In this document: piece after piece, positions 53,148 through 62,420 of the stretch
Layout of the letters: each line of letters starts with the position of its first letter
How positions within the stretch are numbered: the stretch's first letter is position 1
DNA from: a bacterium
Lineage (GTDB): Bacteria > Arandabacterota > Arandabacteria > Arandabacterales > Arandabacteraceae
Direction: 5' to 3'
DNA length: 64,000 bases
Assembly: GCA_029933125.1 (NCBI GenBank)
Contig: JAOZOU010000008.1
Location: forward strand, 42,198 to 106,197
Notes under the pieces: model-generated
What the model was told of the DNA's origin: nothing
What the model saw: the letters and a program-made list of their open reading frames with translations, nothing else
The model's database searches: none
Program-made: the position numbers and the translations under genes

Positions 53148-54158
53148 ATGCCAGAACTGAGAAAGGATCCAATCATTGGAAGATGGGTGATAATCTCAAC
53201 TGAGAGAGGTAAGCGCCCAACTGACTTCTCTTCAGTTCCACCGGCAAGATCGACTGGGTTTTGCCCCTTCTGCGCTGGCAATGAATCCAAGACACCACCC
53301 GAGGTGTTTGCATTTCGTGAACCTGGAACAAAGCCAAACGAGCCCGGCTGGCGGGTGAGGGTTGTTCCCAATAAATTCCCAGCTCTGCAGATCGAAGGTG
53401 ATCTCAATCGGCAGGGTGAAGGCATCTACGACAAAATGAATGGAATAGGCGCTCATGAGGTCATAATTGAGACACCTGAACATGACAAGAAGCTCAGCGA
53501 TCTTGGAGAGGAGCATATAACAGAAGTGATACTCGCTTGGCAGCAGCGAATTCTCGATCTCAAAAAAGATGAACGCTTCAAGTACATAGTTGTCTTCAAG
53601 AACCACGGTGAGGCAGCAGGGGCTTCACTCGAACATACGCATACCCAGCTCGTTGCAATGCCAATCATCCCCAAGCGTGTTGTTGAAGAGATAGAGGGTG
53701 GAAGGCGTTACTATGACTTCAAGGAACGCTGTGTCTATTGTGACATTGTCACTCAGGAGATCGCCGACGATGTCCGCGTTGTCACTGCCAATGAGACTTT
53801 CCTCGCAATTGAGCCATTTGCCGCTAGATTCCCCTTCGAGACTTGGATTTTGCCTAAGAAACACAAGTCAGCTTTTGAGGAGAGCCAGAAGCAGGAGATA
53901 ATTCACCTTGCTCGCATCCTCAAGGAGATCTTGATGAAACTCGATGCAGCCTTGAACAATCCTCCATACAATTTCATCCTTCACACACTGCCGCTGCGCG
54001 GTGACAATCGCAGCTGGTACCACTGGCATATCGAGATCATGCCCAAGCTCACCAAGGTCGCAGGCTTCGAGTGGGGATCGGGTTTCTACATCAACCCGAC
54101 AGCACCTGAAGAAGCGACCAAGTATCTCAGGGAAATCTCCATAGCTCTCAAGAAGTGA
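53148..54158 (+). CDS. galT: Galactose-1-phosphate uridylyltransferase
   Basis: GalT exchanges UMP between UDP-glucose and galactose-1-phosphate. The 336-aa product has CPFCAGNE (zinc-type CxxC), VFKNHGEAAGASLEHTHTQL with the HxHxQ active site, a second CxxC-like region (CVYCDI), and a late WHIEIMP segment. Length fits the family. GAGGA lies about 7 bases before the ATG. Placed with glgA, it may also be a related ADP-glucose/UDP-sugar uridylyltransferase. Confidence 0.93.
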   Translation: MPELRKDPIIGRWVIISTERGKRPTDFSSVPPARSTGFCPFCAGNESKTPPEVFAFREPGTKPNEPGWRVRVVPNKFPALQIEGDLNRQGEGIYDKMNGIGAHEVIIETPEHDKKLSDLGEEHITEVILAWQQRILDLKKDERFKYIVVFKNHGEAAGASLEHTHTQLVAMPIIPKRVVEEIEGGRRYYDFKERCVYCDIVTQEIADDVRVVTANETFLAIEPFAARFPFETWILPKKHKSAFEESQKQEIIHLARILKEILMKLDAALNNPPYNFILHTLPLRGDNRSWYHWHIEIMPKLTKVAGFEWGSGFYINPTAPEEATKYLREISIALKK

Positions 54159-54166
54159 GGTCTGGA

Positions 54167-55660
54167 ATGGACTCCAAGCTTTCGATTCTTATGATTGCAG
54201 CTGAAACTCATCCTTTTGCTAAAGTAGGTGGGCTTGCTGACGTTATGGGAGCATTGCCGCGAGCCCTTGAAAAAAGAGGCCACGAGGTGAGGATTGCTTT
54301 GCCCTTCTATGGGAGTATAAAGAAGAAGGGTTGGCGGACCAAGAAGATTAAGGGTCTTGACAATGTTGATGTAGTTGTAGGTGATGAGAGTTTTGAGGCT
54401 TCTGCTTTTTCGACTTCACTTCCTGATAGCAAGGTTGAAGTAATTCTCATCCAAAATGAGCGTTTTTTCAATCGTGAGGGCATATACTCAGATCCAGAAA
54501 CAGGAAAGCCCTATGACGATAACGCTGAGCGCTTCATATTTTTCAGCCGTGCATCTCTTGCCATAGCCCGCAGGGCTGGCTGGAAGACCGATATAATCCA
54601 TTGCCATGACCATCAGACAGGCTTTGTACCTGCATGGCTAAGGCATGCATCACGACAGATTGAATTTCCAGAATCAACACGTGTGATCTTTACCATTCAT
54701 AATCTTGCATACCAGGGTTCATACCCAAAGGAGATTGGGTACAAGGCTGGCTTCGGTGAGGATGTGCTCAAGCCTATGGGAGCACTCGAATTTCACGGCA
54801 ATGTCAACATGATGAAGGCTGGCATCGTCTTCGCTGATATGATTACGACGGTTAGTCCAACCTATGCCACCGAGATTCAAACACCTGAGTTCGGCTATGG
54901 TCTTGAAGGAGTGCTCAAGGCCCGCTGCGATGACCTTGTAGGTATCCTCAACGGCGCAGACTATACGGTCTGGGACCCCCAAAGGGACAAATTCATAGCT
55001 CAACGTTACAGTCTCAAGAATCTCGATGGCAAACGTGTGTGCCGCAAGGATCTCCTTAAGAAACTTAATCTTGAAATTCCCGATACCACGCCTCTGATAG
55101 GTATGGTCTCAAGATTGGTTGCCCAGAAGGGGCTCGACATCTTTATGGATGCTTTTGAGTCCATAGTTGATCTCGATTACGCGATAGTTATTCTTGGGCT
55201 TGGCGAGCCAACCTACCACGAGATGCTCAAAAGCAAGCAAGCTGCTCACCCTGAGAGAATCTCGCTGAATCTTGCTTTTGATGAAGCATTAGCCCACCAG
55301 ATAGAGGCTGGATGCGACATGTTCCTCATGCCGAGTCGCTATGAACCATGCGGACTCAACCAGATGTACAGCATGAAGTATGGGACAATTCCAGTTGTGC
55401 GCAAGACAGGTGGATTAGCTGATACTGTAATAGACTTTGATGCCTCTCAAGATTCAACAGGATTCGTTTTCGAAGACTATTCTCCTGAGGCTCTCCTTGA
55501 AGCCTTAAGAAGAGCCAGGCGCGTCTTCGATGACAAGGCTGCATGGCTGAGTCTCGTCAAAAGGGCGATGGCAAGGGATTTCTCGTGGGACAGATCAGCC
55601 GGCGAATACGAGAGAGTCTATCTGGAGAGTCTAAAGCGAAAGGTGGTGACGCGGCGTTAG
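54167..55660 (+). CDS. glgA: Glycogen synthase
   Basis: GlgA elongates alpha-1,4-glucan from ADP-glucose. The 497-aa GT5 enzyme starts with AAETHPFAKVGGLADV (KxGGL donor motif), has IHNLAYQG, LNGADYTVWDP, and the C-terminal PSRYEPCGLNQMYSMKYGT and VRKTGGLADTV. ATG 54167 follows GAGG by about 6 bases. GTG 54155 would overlap galT and adds four residues. No glgB or glgC is in the window. Confidence 0.95.
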   Translation: MDSKLSILMIAAETHPFAKVGGLADVMGALPRALEKRGHEVRIALPFYGSIKKKGWRTKKIKGLDNVDVVVGDESFEASAFSTSLPDSKVEVILIQNERFFNREGIYSDPETGKPYDDNAERFIFFSRASLAIARRAGWKTDIIHCHDHQTGFVPAWLRHASRQIEFPESTRVIFTIHNLAYQGSYPKEIGYKAGFGEDVLKPMGALEFHGNVNMMKAGIVFADMITTVSPTYATEIQTPEFGYGLEGVLKARCDDLVGILNGADYTVWDPQRDKFIAQRYSLKNLDGKRVCRKDLLKKLNLEIPDTTPLIGMVSRLVAQKGLDIFMDAFESIVDLDYAIVILGLGEPTYHEMLKSKQAAHPERISLNLAFDEALAHQIEAGCDMFLMPSRYEPCGLNQMYSMKYGTIPVVRKTGGLADTVIDFDASQDSTGFVFEDYSPEALLEALRRARRVFDDKAAWLSLVKRAMARDFSWDRSAGEYERVYLESLKRKVVTRR

Positions 55661-55676
55661 GCCTGACCTTGTCTCA

Positions 55677-56384
55677 GTGGTCATACCCGCCTACAACGAG
55701 GAGAGAAGGATCGGTCACTCGCTTGAGCTCATCAAGGAGTATATGCAAAGATCTGGCTACAACTACGAGATAGTAGTTGTCGACGATGGAAGCCGGGACG
55801 CTACAAGCCAGATTGTAAGCAACATATCTCAAGATAACCCACGCATCAGACTCATCATCAACGAAACAAACCGGGGAAAGGGTTATACTGTCAGGCGTGG
55901 AGTGTTGGAGGCAGCAGGTGATGCCATACTCTTTTCCGACGCTGACCTTTCCACACCCATTGAGGAATTCGAAAAACTCCTTGGCTATCTTGATGATTTC
56001 GACATAGTAATAGCATCGCGAAGCTTACCAGATTCACAGGTTCTCGTTCATCAACCTCTTTACAGGGAGCTTATGGGAAGGACATTCAATGCCCTAGTTC
56101 AAGCGATGCTGGTTAGAGGAATAATCGATACCCAATGTGGCTTCAAGCTCATGAGAGGGAATGCAGCACGGTGCATTTTTCAGAAAGCCAGAATCAACTC
56201 CTTTAGTTTTGATGTTGAGATGATTTTGATTGCAAAGCGTATGGGATATAGGGTAAAAGATGTACCTGTGCGCTGGATCGATTCAAGAGGGTCAAGAGTT
56301 CATCCCATAAAGGATTCTGCACACATGCTTCTTGACCTTTTCAGGATTAAGCTTTATGATTTCCTAGGCTATTACGGAAGGTAA
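55677..56384 (+). CDS. GT2 dolichyl-phosphate-glucose/mannose synthase-like
   Basis: A 235-aa GT2 enzyme: VIPAYNEERRI, EIVVVDDGSRD, NRGKGYTVRRG, FSDADLSTP, DTQCGFKLMRG. It likely makes a polyprenyl-phosphate sugar. The only canonical in-frame start is GTG 55677, which removes the usual residues before the first strand. Codons upstream (through 55650) encode plausible family sequence (PDLVS) but contain no start. A sequence error or unusual start codon is possible. The stop is 5 bases before tRNA-Gly. Confidence 0.8.
   Translation: MVIPAYNEERRIGHSLELIKEYMQRSGYNYEIVVVDDGSRDATSQIVSNISQDNPRIRLIINETNRGKGYTVRRGVLEAAGDAILFSDADLSTPIEEFEKLLGYLDDFDIVIASRSLPDSQVLVHQPLYRELMGRTFNALVQAMLVRGIIDTQCGFKLMRGNAARCIFQKARINSFSFDVEMILIAKRMGYRVKDVPVRWIDSRGSRVHPIKDSAHMLLDLFRIKLYDFLGYYGR
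56333..56360 (+). promoter_or_regulatory. tRNA-Gly promoter within coding sequence
   Basis: TTGACC (56333-56338), a 16-base spacer and TATGAT (56355-56360) lie in the last codons of the GT2 gene, predicting a start near 56367, 23 bases before tRNA-Gly. The same hexamers (TTGACC, TATGAT) precede tRNA-Cys, which supports the call. Confidence 0.65.
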
Positions 56385-56389
56385 CTTGA

Positions 56390-56464
56390 GCGGGAATAGC
56401 TCAGTGGTAGAGCGCCACCTTGCCAAGGTGGATGTCGCGGGTTCAAATCCCGTTTCCCGCTCCA
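56390..56464 (+). tRNA. tRNA-Gly (anticodon GCC)
   Basis: Cloverleaf with acceptor GCGGGAA / TTCCCGC, D-arm GCTC...GAGC, anticodon loop TTGCCAA, T-loop TTCAAAT, discriminator T and encoded CCA. Eight Ts follow directly (56465-56472). No separate terminator hairpin was seen, so the run could act together with the acceptor stem. Confidence 0.97.
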
Positions 56465-56585
56465 TTTTTTTCGCATTGGAGCAAGTTTTGAAGGTTGATT
56501 GCTATCCTTCCACATTTTGCCGCGAAGATCTCATTTATGCTGTGTCGGTCTGGCCTTTCTTAGTACGAGGGATAGAATTTTCGGG

Positions 56586-57536
56586 ATGAAGCGAAAACCC
56601 GTCATGGAGGAAGAGTGGAATCACCTCATTATTCTTGACGCCTGTAGATACGATTTCTTTGCAGCTATCTATAAGGACTACCTCGAAGGCAGGCTGGAGA
56701 AGCGACACTCAATCGGCACCTCAACACTCGAATGGCGAGACAGGACCTTCCCCGGAAAGTACGAAGATGTAGTTTATGTCTCATCCAATCCCTATATCGC
56801 CAGTAAGACAAGTGTGAGAGGATTTCTTGGAGGCGATCATTTCGCTCAGGTCTACGATGTATGGAAAACGGGCTGGGATCCGGAGCTGGGCACCGTGCCT
56901 CCTGAAGCTGTCAATCAAGCCGCAATAAGGGCCTTGATGAAACACCAGGATAAGCGGCTTATCGTTCACTATCTCCAACCCCATGCACCTTATCTCTCGC
57001 TTGCGATGGGCAATGTGGGATTTCCATCCCCTCAACCCGAGAGGGGAGAGGTGCTAAGGGGAACAAAAGCAACCGATAGCAACCTCAAGCTGCGCATATT
57101 GAAGGTGCTTACTCCCCTTGCTACAAGAACTGGCATTCTCGGTCCCAACCCAACGTGGCGATTGAGGCAGTGGCTGCACATGGCACCAGCATCTCCGATG
57201 GATGCAGTGAGGCGCCACTATGGGGTCGAAGTCCTCCGAAAGGCATACAGGGATAACCTCGAGATAGTGCTTAGGAAGGTGAGAACGCTTCTTGCCTACA
57301 TGTCCGGCAGGATAGTTGTTACCTCCGACCACGGGGAACTTCTAGGTGAAGATGGCTGCTTCAGTCACTTCAGTGGCTCAAAGAATCCCTATCTTGTTGA
57401 AGTGCCATGGCTTGTCATCGAGAAATCCCAAAGCGAACCCAGACCTCAAGCCTCACACCAGGAGACTCAAGAAACCGAAAGAGAGGATGAGGCAAAAATC
57501 AAGGATAGGCTACGTGCACTTGGATACATCGAGTAA
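56586..57536 (+). CDS. Alkaline-phosphatase-superfamily (sulfatase-like) hydrolase
   Basis: A 316-aa protein starting at ATG 56586 (an upstream frame start at 56499 gives no family sequence). HLIILDACRYD carries the metal Asp, the nucleophile position falls at a Thr or Ser in GTSTLEW, and VVTSDHGELLGEDGCFSH supplies further metal ligands. No signal peptide, so probably cytoplasmic or membrane-associated. It ends in the superfamily-typical LRALGYIE. Substrate unknown, possibly phosphate- or sulfate-bearing polysaccharide. Confidence 0.8.
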   Translation: MKRKPVMEEEWNHLIILDACRYDFFAAIYKDYLEGRLEKRHSIGTSTLEWRDRTFPGKYEDVVYVSSNPYIASKTSVRGFLGGDHFAQVYDVWKTGWDPELGTVPPEAVNQAAIRALMKHQDKRLIVHYLQPHAPYLSLAMGNVGFPSPQPERGEVLRGTKATDSNLKLRILKVLTPLATRTGILGPNPTWRLRQWLHMAPASPMDAVRRHYGVEVLRKAYRDNLEIVLRKVRTLLAYMSGRIVVTSDHGELLGEDGCFSHFSGSKNPYLVEVPWLVIEKSQSEPRPQASHQETQETEREDEAKIKDRLRALGYIE

Positions 57537-57594
57537 CAAAAGATACAAAACATGGAAGGGGTCAGGTAGAAACAGCCTGCATTAGTTTCAGATC

Positions 57595-59007
57595 ATGATT
57601 GATAAACATCCCAACATAATCTTCATTGTGATTGATAGTGCCCGGTATGACCATTTCAGCACCTATGGCTATCCTAAGCCAACCACTCCGTTTATTGATT
57701 CGATTTCTCAAGATCTGGTCATCTATGAGAATGCAAATGCGCCAGCGGCCTGGACGCGGCCAGCTATGAGCTCGATCTTCACAAGTCTTTATCCCGAACA
57801 GTATGGCTTCTCGGAGGGCAACTACCCCCAGACAACACCCCTCCTGACAGAGATTCTTAAGGCAAATGGGTACATGGTTTTCATGCTTTCAAACAATGCC
57901 TATATGAGTCCCTTGAGTGGATTTGATCGAGGCTGCGATCGCTTTTACTTTGTCAGATCTGGCAAGCTACCCCGCGGGCTTGATATGGGTATTCGCTTGA
58001 GATTTGCACCCCTTCTCTTAAGGCAACGCTTCGACAGATACACATCGCATAAGATCCTACCTGAAATGCTCAATGCTCAGGCTCTCAGGATAATCAGATC
58101 TCTAGGATCAAGCAAACAGCCCTTCTTCATCTATATCCATCACGATGCTCACCATCCCTACCTTTCAAAGCGCGATATCCTTAGAAAATTCCTCGAGGGT
58201 GTCAGCGAAGAGGAAATACGCCAGGTTGAGGCTGTTCAAAGATCCGGAAACATGTATTGGTTTAATCGTGAAAGTCTCAGCACTCGGCAACGTCAGCGGT
58301 ATTATACCATCCTCAGAGCAATGCATGATGCCTCTATCTACAAGAACGACTGCCTCATACATGATCTTTTTAGAGAGCTCAGCCAAGCAGGACTCTACGA
58401 CAGTAGCATGATAATCATTACAGCTGACCATGGTGAATTCCTTGGTGAGAGAGACATGATTTCCCATGGGCTCTATCTCTATGAAGAGTCAGTAAGGGTA
58501 CCCCTGCTTGTGAAGTATCCTCGAGAGATGAAGCTTGTGGGCAGAAGTGGCAAACTCGTAACAACTATAGATCTCGCACCAACGATCCTCGATCTTGTAG
58601 GCAGGGATATAAGGGGCTACATACCCGAAGCTCAAGGCAGGTCCCTGCTTGAGACCGAGCAACATAAGTTTGTTGTCTGCCAGCGCAGGAATTTCACTAA
58701 AGGGATCGACTTCTGGAAAAAGCAATATCCTGACCATAACTTCGAGAAATATGACTACGGAAATCTCATATGCTTCAAAAGTGACAAAACCAAATTCGTT
58801 TGGTCATCGAGAGCAAGGCATGCTCTTTTTGACATTTCGATCGATCCCAACGAAGAGAAAAACATTTACGATCCTGACCTGCACGCGGAGTATCTAATGC
58901 TAGCTGAGAAGTGGATACGAGAGGTTCCAAAGGTAGAATCCGCATTGCCAGGTGACTTTGATGAGGACATCAAGCGTCACCTGAGAGGATTGGGCTATAT
59001 CGAGTAG
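57595..59007 (+). CDS. Sulfatase-family hydrolase/transferase
   Basis: A 470-aa member of the alkaline-phosphatase superfamily: NIIFIVIDSARYDHFSTYGY, APAAWTRPAMSSIFTSLYPE (the nucleophile site holds Thr rather than Cys or Ser of classical sulfatases), IIITADHGEFLGE with ISHG, and C-terminal LRGLGYIE. Thr nucleophiles are typical of phosphoethanolamine/phosphoglycerol transferases and phosphatases. No TM or signal is seen. A 58-base gap separates it from the previous gene, with which it shares the superfamily. Confidence 0.85.
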   Translation: MIDKHPNIIFIVIDSARYDHFSTYGYPKPTTPFIDSISQDLVIYENANAPAAWTRPAMSSIFTSLYPEQYGFSEGNYPQTTPLLTEILKANGYMVFMLSNNAYMSPLSGFDRGCDRFYFVRSGKLPRGLDMGIRLRFAPLLLRQRFDRYTSHKILPEMLNAQALRIIRSLGSSKQPFFIYIHHDAHHPYLSKRDILRKFLEGVSEEEIRQVEAVQRSGNMYWFNRESLSTRQRQRYYTILRAMHDASIYKNDCLIHDLFRELSQAGLYDSSMIIITADHGEFLGERDMISHGLYLYEESVRVPLLVKYPREMKLVGRSGKLVTTIDLAPTILDLVGRDIRGYIPEAQGRSLLETEQHKFVVCQRRNFTKGIDFWKKQYPDHNFEKYDYGNLICFKSDKTKFVWSSRARHALFDISIDPNEEKNIYDPDLHAEYLMLAEKWIREVPKVESALPGDFDEDIKRHLRGLGYIE

Positions 59008-59008
59008 A

Positions 59009-59025
59009 TCGGGAAAAGCTCCCGA
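59009..59025 (+). repeat. Short inverted repeat after sulfatase gene
   Basis: TCGGGA / TCCCGA with a 5-base loop immediately after the stop at 59007. No T-run follows, so it is not called as an intrinsic terminator, but it could stabilise the mRNA 3' end. Confidence 0.45.
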
Positions 59026-59044
59026 GATACCATCCTTGAGACTC

Positions 59045-59073
59045 TTGACCTTGCCGTGGCAAAAGGGTATGAT
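59045..59073 (+). promoter_or_regulatory. tRNA-Cys promoter
   Basis: TTGACC (59045-59050), 17-base spacer, TATGAT (59068-59073). The predicted start (about 59080) is 3 bases before the mature tRNA 5' end. Confidence 0.8.
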
Positions 59074-59082
59074 TTTACAAAG

Positions 59083-59158
59083 GGCGGCATAGCCAAGTGG
59101 CTAAGGCGACGGTCTGCAAAACCGTTATTCCCCGGTTCGAATCCGGGTGCCGCCTCCA
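59083..59158 (+). tRNA. tRNA-Cys (anticodon GCA)
   Basis: Acceptor GGCGGCA / TGCCGCC, D-arm GCC...GGC, anticodon loop CTGCAAA, T-arm CCCGG-TTCGAAT-CCGGG, discriminator T and encoded CCA. All arms pair perfectly. Confidence 0.97.
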
Positions 59159-59185
59159 TCGTGTTTCATGTTGAGCCATGCTTGA

Positions 59186-60232
59186 CTAGTAGTCTTCGTC
59201 CGAATCTGACCTGCCCTGAAACCAGCGTTCGATCTCAAATATGCCAGCCTTGAGAAGGGCTGATTCATTGCAGTGAAGGATCATGCCAAATTTCGCTCCA
59301 ACACAATTGAAACCCCAAACCATCTCGGCGAGTCGCTGGGGAAGATCAACCAGGGCAGCACACGCCCCTTGACTCTTGAGATATGCAAGACTTTCGCTCA
59401 ACAGGAGCCTCACGCTCTCAGTATCGTGAGGATTTACCACAAGATCGGAGATGATCCCGAAGCGCTCTTGCCCAGCGGCAACCCTGACGATTGCGACTCC
59501 CTTAAGCTCGGCCTTCCTCCTCAGAGTGACCAGGGTATAAGCATGCGTGGGATGTTCAAAGAAGCGCCACCTAAGGTAGGCTAAGTCACGCTCAACGATG
59601 AAATCGTAGCTCGCTGCAACCTTCTGCCATAGGGCGTCCCAATCGTGAGGGACTTCTGTGCCAACATCGCATGAGGTCATGGTGACCCTCGGCATTGGTT
59701 TCAAGAGGCTTTTCAGGGATGCTACTATTTCCTTTTTCTTGCGTTTGGCAAGGAGCATGCGAAAATATCCAGAGCGTGACAATATGATGCGATAGGAGGG
59801 AAAGCCCCAGAGAAGCTTGAAGCCCAAACCTGTTGCGACCTTGAACGATACCGGACTCCAGCCACGCACAAAGGCTATACCCGGGGTTGCTAACCACGCC
59901 CTCAAAAGACGCTTGCCTATTCCCTTGCCTCTTAAGGACTTGCTAACAACGAAGTCAACACCCCACATTCCCAGCCTCATCCCAGCTGGTGTCCTCACCT
60001 TTACCGGAACCGTACACACCATGCCTGCAACATTGCCTTCGAGGCATGCTACCCAGATGAGGGGCTCACCATCGGGGTTATTGGGATTGCCATAGTATTG
60101 CCAATGCCACCTCGTCAACCTATACTCGCGGGCCCTATCCCTCTCATGAGGTGTAAGCTTCGCTAGCAGCAACCCGATACAAGCCTCTTGATCATCCTTT
60201 CGATACCTGCGAATCTCAATTGAATCCTTCAT
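59186..60232 (-). CDS. GNAT-family N-acetyltransferase
   Basis: A 348-aa GNAT-fold protein. The acetyl-CoA-binding region is VSKSLRGKGIGKRLLRAWL with the R/Q-x-x-G-x-G/A motif, followed by a second half with weaker GNAT-like pattern (AVIVRV-type strands). Such proteins in polysaccharide operons acetylate sugars or lipid-linked intermediates, but the substrate is not predictable. It is the last gene of a four-gene minus operon, overlapping its upstream neighbour by 4 bases, and converges on tRNA-Cys. Confidence 0.8.
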   Translation of the reverse strand: MKDSIEIRRYRKDDQEACIGLLLAKLTPHERDRAREYRLTRWHWQYYGNPNNPDGEPLIWVACLEGNVAGMVCTVPVKVRTPAGMRLGMWGVDFVVSKSLRGKGIGKRLLRAWLATPGIAFVRGWSPVSFKVATGLGFKLLWGFPSYRIILSRSGYFRMLLAKRKKKEIVASLKSLLKPMPRVTMTSCDVGTEVPHDWDALWQKVAASYDFIVERDLAYLRWRFFEHPTHAYTLVTLRRKAELKGVAIVRVAAGQERFGIISDLVVNPHDTESVRLLLSESLAYLKSQGACAALVDLPQRLAEMVWGFNCVGAKFGMILHCNESALLKAGIFEIERWFQGRSDSDEDY

Positions 60233-61227
60233 CTCGCAATCGCCTTAAGCAATCCGCTACAGCGTGTCTCAAACTCCTCGTAGGTCCATCTGTTGTCAAC
60301 AGAAATGCGCCTCACCTCGAAGCAGCTGTCATCGGGAAAATAGAGCCCATGGATGGAGGTGAGAGCAACCTCATAGCCAGCCGCAACCAGCTCAGCAATG
60401 ACCATAGAGTTGAAATCCTGGCGCCGCCCGTTGGGATAAGCGAAGCAGCGGATAGTTTGCCCCGTGAGCTTCTCGAGAGCATGTCTACAGGTCCGAACCT
60501 CATGTCTTACACGCTCCTGGCTTTCACGTGACAAAATCGGATGGGTAACCGTATGCCCTCCAAAGGCGACCCCTCTGTCTGCCATTTGGCGTATCTGCTC
60601 ACTTGTGAGAAACCTCACATCTTTAAGGCGAGGTGAATTGAGATCGACCTCAAGGTCGACACAGATCCTTGCCACCTCATCCTCGACTTCAGAAAGTCTT
60701 CGCGTTTTCAATGTCTCTTTGAGCTTTGAGATTGCCACTCGCTTTCCCTCATTGCTCTCTATGGGGAGAGATTCTCTAAGCAATCCTGGGGGTATTGTTT
60801 TCCTGCGTGTTGAGAAGATGGCAAATTCCAGAAGATCGTTCCAGAGTATCTTATCGGTGTCGATGAAACCAGTTGTTACAAATACACTGAAAGGGATGCC
60901 CATCTGGTAAAGCAGAGGCATAGCATGTTCAAAATTGTTGCCGTAGCCGTCATCGAATGTCACCACCATCGCATTTGAAAGACTTCTGCCACCAGTAATT
61001 GCTGAAACGAAATCATCAAGCGAGATCACCTTGAAGACTCCAGCAATTCTTTCGAGGAAGCGCTTAAGCCTTGCCGTAGATATAAACTTCCCTGTTGAAT
61101 TGAACGGACTTGTATCTGCATCAGGAAGCACACCATGGAGAAGCAGGATTGGTACACTTGATTTGTGAATCGTCCTCCACAACCTCGCAATTCCAAGTTT
61201 CGATGGGAGGATGTGTACTAAACCCAT
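60229..61227 (-). CDS. Polysaccharide deacetylase (NodB domain)
   Basis: A 332-aa protein with all NodB motifs: VTFDDGYGNN (motif 1), FGGHTVTHPILSRES (His-x3-His, motif 2), CFAYPNGRRQDF (motif 3). N-terminal VPILLLHGV resembles the usual start of these enzymes. It removes N- or O-acetyl groups from a polysaccharide or glycolipid. It overlaps the GNAT gene by 4 bases. Confidence 0.9.
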   Translation of the reverse strand: MGLVHILPSKLGIARLWRTIHKSSVPILLLHGVLPDADTSPFNSTGKFISTARLKRFLERIAGVFKVISLDDFVSAITGGRSLSNAMVVTFDDGYGNNFEHAMPLLYQMGIPFSVFVTTGFIDTDKILWNDLLEFAIFSTRRKTIPPGLLRESLPIESNEGKRVAISKLKETLKTRRLSEVEDEVARICVDLEVDLNSPRLKDVRFLTSEQIRQMADRGVAFGGHTVTHPILSRESQERVRHEVRTCRHALEKLTGQTIRCFAYPNGRRQDFNSMVIAELVAAGYEVALTSIHGLYFPDDSCFEVRRISVDNRWTYEEFETRCSGLLKAIAR

Positions 61228-61235
61228 TTTAACCT

Positions 61236-62420
61236 CTACTTAAACATGCGTCTAAGGAGTCTGCTTACCTTAACCCATTTGAGTCTCAATCCACCGAGGG
61301 GCAACTCCTTGTATTCATCGAGAACCGCTTTGAGGAAGGGACCATCAATGGGGCATATGCGTTCACCTTTGTGGTACCACCATGGGACAGCTGCAATTCT
61401 CCTAATCCATTTGGGATCCTCTCCCTGTCTGTTCTTTCTTATTCCAGCCTCACTGCTCCTGAGTGTCCAGGCTAGATACCCTGCTTCAGCGGCAATCTCA
61501 ATTGCAGTCTCATCATAGCTTCCACCAGGCCAGCAGAGGAAATCTATCTTGCTATCAAGCGCCTCTTCGAGCTCTTCCTTACTGAGCACAATTTCTTCGC
61601 GTAATCTTCTTCGCCTTTCATCATCATCCTCAAGACGATAGTCACTTCGGCTCGAGCGTTCCTGGCTGGCTATAAGCGTCAGGACGCTTCTCCAGCTGGG
61701 ATTGGCGAAGAATTCCCTTCCCCCATGACTCTCGACATGCTCTATACATTTGCGTTCAAGGACAGGATCAGGAAAATAGCGACGCGCCTCAATTGCCTTA
61801 GCGTACTCATAGACGGGAGTACCGAAAGGAACGAACTCTGACTGGTCCTCCTCCATATAGAGAAACTTCCTCTCAGGTCGCGCATTCCAGGCAAGCCAGA
61901 CATAGTCATCGCCGGGATAGTGAAAATCAACGATCTTGCTACTAACGAAGTACCAGGTATGGGTCTTACAGTGGCCCTGAATTTCGATGAGATCGGATAG
62001 CATCATGCGCCTCATCTCGTCATAGGAGAGGAAGCCCGAGTACTTGAGCTCGCTTCGCTTCAGGCGTCCCTGCCAGACATCATCGAGATTGGGACGAACC
62101 TTACCACGCCGGTCAACGAAATCAGTTGTTACAAAGATGGTTGCCTTGAAACCATATTTCTTAAGAATGGGGAAGGCAAAGACCCAATTGTCAAGGTAGC
62201 CATCATCAAAGGTGAGGACCAAGCTCTTGCGAGGGAGGCGGCTTTTTCCAAGAAGGTACTGGTAAAGCTCGTAGAGGTTAACAGCGACATAGCCAGAGCG
62301 CTTGAGTGTTGAGATTTGGTCCTCAAAGACATCAGGCTCGATCGAAAGATAGTTGAATACCCAGTCGGGATTCTCAGGCGCTATTGAGTGATACATCAAG
62401 ACGGGAATGGCTTCATTCAT
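61236..62420 (-). CDS. Polysaccharide deacetylase-family protein
   Basis: A 394-aa protein (ATG 62420; the frame extends upstream to 62507 inside the neighbouring gene, which is unlikely to be used). IPVLMYHSIAPENPDW, VLTFDDGYLDNW (motif 1) and EIQGHCKTHTW (motif 2 His-x3-His) are clear. LCWPGGSYDE corresponds to motif 3. A long insert (about 200-290) separates motifs 2 and 3. It overlaps the ligase-like gene by 8 bases. Confidence 0.88.
   Translation of the reverse strand: MNEAIPVLMYHSIAPENPDWVFNYLSIEPDVFEDQISTLKRSGYVAVNLYELYQYLLGKSRLPRKSLVLTFDDGYLDNWVFAFPILKKYGFKATIFVTTDFVDRRGKVRPNLDDVWQGRLKRSELKYSGFLSYDEMRRMMLSDLIEIQGHCKTHTWYFVSSKIVDFHYPGDDYVWLAWNARPERKFLYMEEDQSEFVPFGTPVYEYAKAIEARRYFPDPVLERKCIEHVESHGGREFFANPSWRSVLTLIASQERSSRSDYRLEDDDERRRRLREEIVLSKEELEEALDSKIDFLCWPGGSYDETAIEIAAEAGYLAWTLRSSEAGIRKNRQGEDPKWIRRIAAVPWWYHKGERICPIDGPFLKAVLDEYKELPLGGLRLKWVKVSRLLRRMFK

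Noticed and set aside
59009-59025. Intrinsic terminator after the sulfatase gene
   Set aside because: The hairpin is not followed by a T-run.
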